8,006 nucleotides of DNA, taken from the NCBI GenBank assembly GCA_036525535.1, contig DATDAH010000236.1, positions 1-8,006 on the forward strand, written 5' to 3'. Both the position numbers and the translations under genes were made by a program. This document shows, piece by piece, positions 1 to 3,524 of the stretch. Source of the DNA: DATDAH01 sp036525535 (GTDB taxonomy: Bacteria > Actinomycetota > Acidimicrobiia > Acidimicrobiales > DATDAH01). The notes under the pieces were generated by a model that was not told the origin of the DNA, did no database searches, and worked only from the letters and a program-made list of their open reading frames with translations. How positions within the stretch are numbered: position 1 is the stretch's first letter; every line of letters starts with the position of its first letter.

Positions 1-1
1 C

Positions 2-391
2 GACCACGCGGTCGGCGCCCCTCGTCCCGTGGCCGTGCAGGCCGAGCGCCTCGGCACCGTCGTCGAGATCGCCGCCGGGCGCCTGGTCGTCAACGCCCGG
101 GTCGACACGTATGTGTCCGGGGACGGCGACGACGACGACGCCATCGCCCGGGCCACGGCCTATCTCGCCGCCGGGGCGGACTGCGCGTACCCCATCGGCC
201 GGCTGGACGACGCCACCACGGCCCACCTGGCCGAGGCGATCCCCGGACCCGTCAACGTGCTGGCCTACCCCGGCGGGCCGACCGTCGAGCGCCTCGGTGC
301 CCTGGGCGTGGCCCGCCTGACGTTCGGCTCCGGGCTCTTCAAGGAGGCAATGGCGACGGTGACCGCCCGCGCCGAGGAGCTCGCACCGTGA
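2..391 (+). CDS. Isocitrate lyase/PEP mutase-family protein, C-terminal part (5' end outside window)
   Basis: The frame is open from the window edge to a TGA at 389-391, so only the last ~129 residues are present. The GTG at 29 is internal to the domain and is not the likely start. Visible family features are a barrel strand with NARVDTY, then a helix and GADCAYPIG, and near the end a G-ALGVARLTFGSGLF segment; this succession is typical of the isocitrate lyase/phosphoenolpyruvate mutase TIM-barrel superfamily. Enzymes of this group make or cleave C-C or P-C bonds of oxaloacetate-like acids using Mg2+. The catalytic Cys loop and most metal ligands lie upstream of the window, so the exact reaction (methylisocitrate lyase, oxaloacetate hydrolase, PEP mutase or other) cannot be read. 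The stop overlaps the start of the next gene by GTGA, implying translational coupling. Confidence 0.85.
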   Translation, partial: DHAVGAPRPVAVQAERLGTVVEIAAGRLVVNARVDTYVSGDGDDDDAIARATAYLAAGADCAYPIGRLDDATTAHLAEAIPGPVNVLAYPGGPTVERLGALGVARLTFGSGLFKEAMATVTARAEELAP

Positions 392-972
392 GCATGGCGG
401 TGCGCAGCACCATCAAGCGCCATCCCGAGAGGGGGAGTCACGAGACCGACGTCGTCCACGCTGTCCTCGACGCCGCCCCGATGGGCCACCTCGGCTTCGT
501 CGTCGACGGCCAGCCCTTCGTCATCCCGATGCTCTACGGCCGCATCGACGAGGCCATCTACCTGCACGGCTCCGTGGCCAGTCGTCTGCTGCGGACGATG
601 GCCGGCGGGGTCGACGTCTGCCTGACCGCCACGCTCGTGGACGGGCTCGTCCTGGCCCGGTCGGCCTTCCACCACTCCCTGAACTACCGCTCCGCCGTGG
701 TGTTCGGTCGGGCCGTGCCGGTCGAGGGCGAGGAGAAGGTCGCCGCGCTGAAGGCGATCAGCGAGCACCTCCGACCCGGCCGCTGGGACGAGGTCCGGGC
801 CCCGTCCGACATCGAGCTCCGCCAGACGGCGGTGCTGCGCCTCGAGGTGGAGGAGATGTCGGCCAAGGCCCGCTCGGGCGGTCCCATCGACGAGCCCGAA
901 GACCTCGACCTCCCGGTCTGGGCCGGGGTGGTGCCCTGCGTGCTGGCCTGGGGGTCCCCGGAGCCCGCCTGA
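388..972 (+). CDS. Pyridoxamine 5'-phosphate oxidase-like flavin-binding protein (Pyridox_ox_2 / NimA-like)
   Basis: A 194-residue cytoplasmic protein of the split beta-barrel flavin-binding fold. The order of motifs matches the Pyridox_ox_2 family: an RHPERGSH segment at residues 11-18, GHLGFVVDGQPFVIPMLYGR at 33-52, LHGSVASRLLR at 59-69, DGLVLARSAFHHSLNYRSAV at 85-104, an EHLRPGRW segment at 127-133, and a C-terminal SAKARSGGPIDEP region followed by PVWAGVVP. Members bind FMN or other flavins and some (NimA) reduce nitroimidazoles; the substrate here is unknown. The start is taken as the GTG at 388, which overlaps the upstream TGA as GTGA. An ATG two codons later at 394 is the alternative. 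Length is normal for the family. It is probably co-transcribed with the preceding PEP mutase-like gene; no functional link between them is evident. Confidence 0.87.
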   Translation: MSMAVRSTIKRHPERGSHETDVVHAVLDAAPMGHLGFVVDGQPFVIPMLYGRIDEAIYLHGSVASRLLRTMAGGVDVCLTATLVDGLVLARSAFHHSLNYRSAVVFGRAVPVEGEEKVAALKAISEHLRPGRWDEVRAPSDIELRQTAVLRLEVEEMSAKARSGGPIDEPEDLDLPVWAGVVPCVLAWGSPEPA

Positions 973-989
973 GCAACGTTCTGGCTCAG
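969..989. terminator. Small palindrome between convergent genes (weak bidirectional terminator candidate)
   Basis: Arms CTGAGC (969-974) and GCTCAG (984-989) are perfect inverted repeats around a 9-base loop that contains the palindrome AACGTT. The left arm includes the TGA stop of the flavoprotein gene and the right arm includes the TGA stop of the convergent DUF305 gene. There is no T-tract on either side, so it is not a canonical intrinsic terminator. A six-base-pair stem could also be chance. Confidence 0.3.
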
Positions 990-1672
990 ACCGGCGGCAG
1001 GCCGAGATCCTCCCGGCGGAGGTTCATCTCGGCGATCTCGGACTCCTGGGTGGTCACGATCGCCTGCGCCAGGCTGGTGATGGACTCCTCCGAGCCGTGG
1101 TCGGCGGCGTACTGGGCCATGTGGGTGCCGCCCCGGTGGTGGTCGATCATGAGGCTCGAGAAGAGGTCGTCGAGCTCCTGGCCCCCGGCGGCGTCCAGCT
1201 CGGCCAGCTCGGCGTCGGTGGCCATGCCGGGCTGCTCGGTCTGGGCCACGGGGGCCATGTCCATCCAGCCCATGGCCGTGTCGAGGTCGAGGTCGGGGGA
1301 GCCCCAGTCCTCCAGGTACTGGCTGAGCAGCCGGGACTCGCCGGCCTGGACGAGGACGATCTCGTTGGCCATCTGGAGGAACGTGGGGTCGGTGCCGTCC
1401 TTCAGGTAGCTCAACGCCATGGTCACGCCCTGGAGGTGGTGGGTGCGCATGTCGTCGGCGAAGCCGATGTCGACCGCGTTCGGGCTGGGCTCGTTGGCGG
1501 CCTGCTGCCAGGCGAAGACCCCGGCGCCGGCGAGGAACATCAGGGCGAAGGTGGCCAGCACCGCCCGGCCCAGGTCGACCTTCCGCCCCTCGAAGACCGG
1601 CTCGAGGTCGTCGTCGTCCTCGGCGGGGTCGGTGTCGGTGGGGTCGGCGACCGAGGTCATCGTCATCAGCAT
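986..1672 (-). CDS. Membrane-anchored DUF305 (CopM-like) protein, possible metal binding
   Basis: A 228-residue protein from the ATG at 1672; ATGs at 1666 and 1660 are equally possible starts. The frame stays open further upstream to 1813, but that extension would run through the divergent promoter and into the MerR gene and reads as Arg/Pro-rich low-quality protein, so it is rejected. The N-terminus is short and very acidic (DPTDTDPAEDDDD, residues 10-22), followed by one membrane segment at about 34-55 and then an exported domain. The DUF305 signature occurs twice: DDMRTHHLQGVTMA at 73-86 and LMIDHHRGGTHMAQ at 174-187, each with an HH pair and following Met. A Met-rich linker lies between them (about 133-150). 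DUF305 proteins are four-helix bundles; CopM of Synechocystis binds copper. Binding by this protein is inferred from the His/Met pattern. It is divergent from a metal-type MerR regulator, which supports a role in metal handling at the cell surface. Confidence 0.85.
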   Translation of the reverse strand: MLMTMTSVADPTDTDPAEDDDDLEPVFEGRKVDLGRAVLATFALMFLAGAGVFAWQQAANEPSPNAVDIGFADDMRTHHLQGVTMALSYLKDGTDPTFLQMANEIVLVQAGESRLLSQYLEDWGSPDLDLDTAMGWMDMAPVAQTEQPGMATDAELAELDAAGGQELDDLFSSLMIDHHRGGTHMAQYAADHGSEESITSLAQAIVTTQESEIAEMNLRREDLGLPPV

Positions 1673-1717
1673 GACGGAGTGGGCGGCGAATGCGTCGTCA
1701 CGTGGCGTCGCCGCCCC

Positions 1718-1749
1718 TTGACCTTCGAGCTGGGTCGAAGGTCTACCCT
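1718..1749 (+). promoter_or_regulatory. MerR-type promoter/operator, leaderless
   Basis: The -35 box TTGACC (1718-1723) and -10 box TACCCT (1744-1749) are separated by 20 bp, longer than the usual 17 and characteristic of MerR-activated promoters. Inside and overlapping the spacer is a perfect dyad: ACCTTCGA (1721-1728), six bases, then TCGAAGGT (1735-1742). The outer bases and position are very like the CueR operator pattern ACCTTCC...GGAAGGT. Only six bases separate the -10 box from the ATG at 1756, so transcription would be expected to start at or next to the A of the start codon, giving a leaderless mRNA. The arrangement predicts metal-dependent autoregulation of the MerR gene. Whether the divergent DUF305 gene is also controlled from this site is not clear: the minus-strand reading has TAGACC but no good -10 box. 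Confidence 0.82.
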
Positions 1750-1755
1750 CCGACC

Positions 1756-2451
1756 ATGGAGGCCTGCACCATCGCCGAGGCGTCGGCTCGTACCGGCTTC
1801 TCCGCCAGCGCACTGCGGTACTACGAGCAGGTCGGCCTGATCGAGCCTCAGCGGACGCCTGCCGGCTACCGGCTGTACGACGACCGCTCGCTCCTGCGGC
1901 TGACCTTCATCTCCCGAGCGAAGGCCCTGGGCCTCTCTCTCGAAGAGATCGCCGAGGTGGCCGATCTGTGGGACGGCGACCGGTGTGGGCCCGTGCAGGA
2001 CCGGCTTCGCACGGTGCTGGTGGACAAGATCGCGGCCTGTGACCGCCAGGCCCGGGACGCCGAGGCGTTGGGCCGTCAGCTGCGCCACGTCGCCGCCGGC
2101 CTGGAGGGCCACCGCCCCGACGGGCCCTGCGACGAGGACTGCGGCTGTCTGGCCCCGAGCGGCGCTCCGCCTGTCGCCTGCACGCTCGAGGTCACCGCGA
2201 TGCCGCAACGGGTGAAGGACTGGCGTGAGGTCAACGCCGAAGTCGGTGCTCGGGAGGCGACCGCGACCGGTGTGCGCCTGGTGTTCGCCCGGGGCGTCGA
2301 CGTGGGCCGACTGGCCTCCTTGGCCGCGGCCGAGCAGGACTGTTGTACGTTCCTGCGCTTCGGCCTCACGCTCGGCCGCGAGGACGTCACGCTCGAGATC
2401 AGCGGCGCTGACGATGCGCGCGCGGTGATCGACGCTCTGGTGGCCCTGTGA
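1756..2451 (+). CDS. MerR-family metal-responsive regulator with fused Cys-containing C-terminal domain
   Basis: A 231-residue protein from the ATG at 1756. An in-frame ATG at 1690 would swallow the operator and is rejected. Residues 4-70 are a classic MerR winged helix (TIAEASARTGFSASALRYYE, then GLIEPQR-AGYRLYD). The dimerisation helix follows at about 79-115. Cys77 in DRCGPV aligns with the Cys that marks divalent-metal sensors (ZntR, MerR, PbrR), whereas monovalent CueR-type sensors have Ser there. The metal loop carries Cys125, Cys129 and Cys131 (PCDEDCGC). MerR metal sensors usually end soon after this loop at about 130-145 residues. Here about 90 more residues follow (139-231), containing ACTLEV, a DW segment, GVRLVF and AEQDCCTFLRF with the Cys196-Cys197 pair. 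I know this AEQ-CC pattern only as an uncharacterised actinobacterial domain and assign no function. Zn/Cd/Pb/Hg-type sensing is an inference. The stop overlaps a small ORF as GTGA. Confidence 0.88.
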   Translation: MEACTIAEASARTGFSASALRYYEQVGLIEPQRTPAGYRLYDDRSLLRLTFISRAKALGLSLEEIAEVADLWDGDRCGPVQDRLRTVLVDKIAACDRQARDAEALGRQLRHVAAGLEGHRPDGPCDEDCGCLAPSGAPPVACTLEVTAMPQRVKDWREVNAEVGAREATATGVRLVFARGVDVGRLASLAAAEQDCCTFLRFGLTLGREDVTLEISGADDARAVIDALVAL

Positions 2452-2528
2452 ACCGGGCGGGCGTCCCCGTCGTCGCGGTGGCCCTCGGCCTCGCCATCGT
2501 CTACCGGCGACGGCGCGCCGCTGCGTAG
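2448..2528 (+). CDS. Putative 26-residue single-pass membrane peptide (or remnant of a longer membrane protein)
   Basis: A GTG at 2448 overlaps the MerR stop as GTGA and opens 26 codons ending in TAG at 2526-2528. The product has a hydrophobic run GVPVVAVALGLAIVY (residues 5-19) followed at once by RRRR and AAA, a single membrane segment with a positive-inside C-terminus. Two readings are possible: a genuine small membrane protein translated by coupling with the regulator, or the surviving 3' end of a larger membrane transporter once linked to the MerR gene. There is no separate Shine-Dalgarno sequence. It fills most of the space before the convergent SDR gene, leaving nine bases. Confidence 0.4.
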   Translation: MNRAGVPVVAVALGLAIVYRRRRAAA

Positions 2529-2537
2529 GGGTCCCCG

Positions 2538-3455
2538 CTAGTCCCAGCTCGGGAACGGCTCGCCGACCAGCTGCTCGGAGAGCCCCCAGAGGCTGAGGGC
2601 GGCGGCGTCGTCGGTGGCGTGGGGGGCGACGAACTCGGAGACCGCGGTGTCGGCCAGGTAGGAGCCGCCCGGTATGTCCTCGCCCGTGGCGGCCCAGACC
2701 TGGGTCGAGGCGCCGGTGTCCACCTGCTTCAGCTCCGTGCTCGGGCCCTCCTTGGGGCGGTTCTTCATGCGCTCGACCATGGCCTCGAAGTCGGACCGGT
2801 CGAGGTGGCGGGCCAGCTCGGTGGCCACCGCGCCGGGGTGGACGGCGTAGGCGTGCAGCCCGTGGTCGCCGAAGCGCCGCTCGAGCTCCCGGGTGAAGAG
2901 GATGTTGGCCGTCTTGGCCTGCCCGTAGGCGACCCACTTGTCGTAGTCCCGGCCCTCGAAGTTGGGGTCGTCCAGGTCGACGCCGCCGATCAGGTGGCCG
3001 GCCGAGGTCAGGTTGACGACGCGGGCGGGGACCGACGCCATGAGGAGGGGGAAGAGGCGGGCAGTCCAGAGGAAGTGGCCGAGGTGGTTCGTGCCGAACT
3101 GCATCTCGAAGCCGTCGGCGGTGCGGCCGAGCGGGCAGGCCATGACGCCGGCGTTGTTGACGAGGACGTCGAGCCGGTCGATGCGGGTGAGCAGCTCGTC
3201 GGCCGCGGCCCGCACGGCGGCCAGGTCGGCGAGGTCGAGGTGCTGGTACACGGTGGCGCCGCCGATCTCTTCGACCGCGGCCTGGCCCTTGGCGTCGTCG
3301 CGCCCGCAGAGGACGACCTCGGCACCCGTCGCGGCGAGGGCCCGGGCGGTCTCCTTGCCGAGTCCGCCGGTCGCCCCGGTGACCACGACGGTCGTCCCGT
3401 CCAGGTCCAGTTCCGCCACCAGCTCGTCGGTCGTGGTGTCCACGTCGAAGGCCAT
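2538..3455 (-). CDS. SDR-family NAD(P)-dependent oxidoreductase (retinol dehydrogenase/WWOX-like subgroup)
   Basis: A 305-residue short-chain dehydrogenase with a complete set of classical motifs. The nucleotide-binding TGATGGLG is at residues 26-33, D74 lies in the HLDLADL segment, NNAGV at 100-104, Asn123 in TNHLGHF, the catalytic Ser151 in NLTSAG, YGQAK with Tyr177 and Lys181, and HPGAV at 206-210. The NHLGHF and YGQAKTANILF wording and the length of about 300 residues place it with the retinol dehydrogenase/WW-domain oxidoreductase-like branch common in actinobacteria. The substrate is unknown. R52 after strand beta-2 (CGRD) is compatible with NADP(H) preference. No signal peptide or membrane segment is seen; it is cytosolic. 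The ATG at 3455 has no Shine-Dalgarno but has a TAGGGT box six bases upstream, suggesting its own leaderless transcript rather than dependence on the upstream phosphoesterase gene 69 bases away. Confidence 0.9.
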   Translation of the reverse strand: MAFDVDTTTDELVAELDLDGTTVVVTGATGGLGKETARALAATGAEVVLCGRDDAKGQAAVEEIGGATVYQHLDLADLAAVRAAADELLTRIDRLDVLVNNAGVMACPLGRTADGFEMQFGTNHLGHFLWTARLFPLLMASVPARVVNLTSAGHLIGGVDLDDPNFEGRDYDKWVAYGQAKTANILFTRELERRFGDHGLHAYAVHPGAVATELARHLDRSDFEAMVERMKNRPKEGPSTELKQVDTGASTQVWAATGEDIPGGSYLADTAVSEFVAPHATDDAAALSLWGLSEQLVGEPFPSWD

Positions 3456-3461
3456 CCGCGG

Positions 3462-3467
3462 ACCCTA
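3462..3467 (-). promoter_or_regulatory. Candidate -10 box for leaderless transcription of the SDR gene
   Basis: On the minus strand TAGGGT is followed by exactly six bases and then the ATG at 3455. This is the same TANNNT-N6-ATG geometry as at the MerR gene. No recognisable -35 box lies 16-19 bases upstream, and there is no Shine-Dalgarno, which fits a leaderless actinobacterial start. A hexamer alone is weak evidence. Confidence 0.4.
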
Positions 3468-3524
3468 CTCAGCCCTCGGCATGGCCTCCCGTGGACCCGG
3501 CAGGTTCGCGGTCGGGAGCGGCCG

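Noticed and set aside
1690..1755. Upstream ATG at 1690 for the MerR gene
   Set aside because: The extra 22 codons are the operator and promoter. The MerR helix-turn-helix begins four residues after the ATG at 1756, as usual for the family.
1673..1813. N-terminal extension of the DUF305 frame to 1813
   Set aside because: It would overlap the MerR promoter and coding start, reads as Arg/Pro-rich sequence, and places 47 residues before an otherwise typical N-tail and membrane segment.
1666..2937. A 423-codon minus-strand frame covering the MerR gene and part of the SDR gene
   Set aside because: It crosses two supported genes out of frame. The product is Arg/Gly/His-rich with no domain signature.
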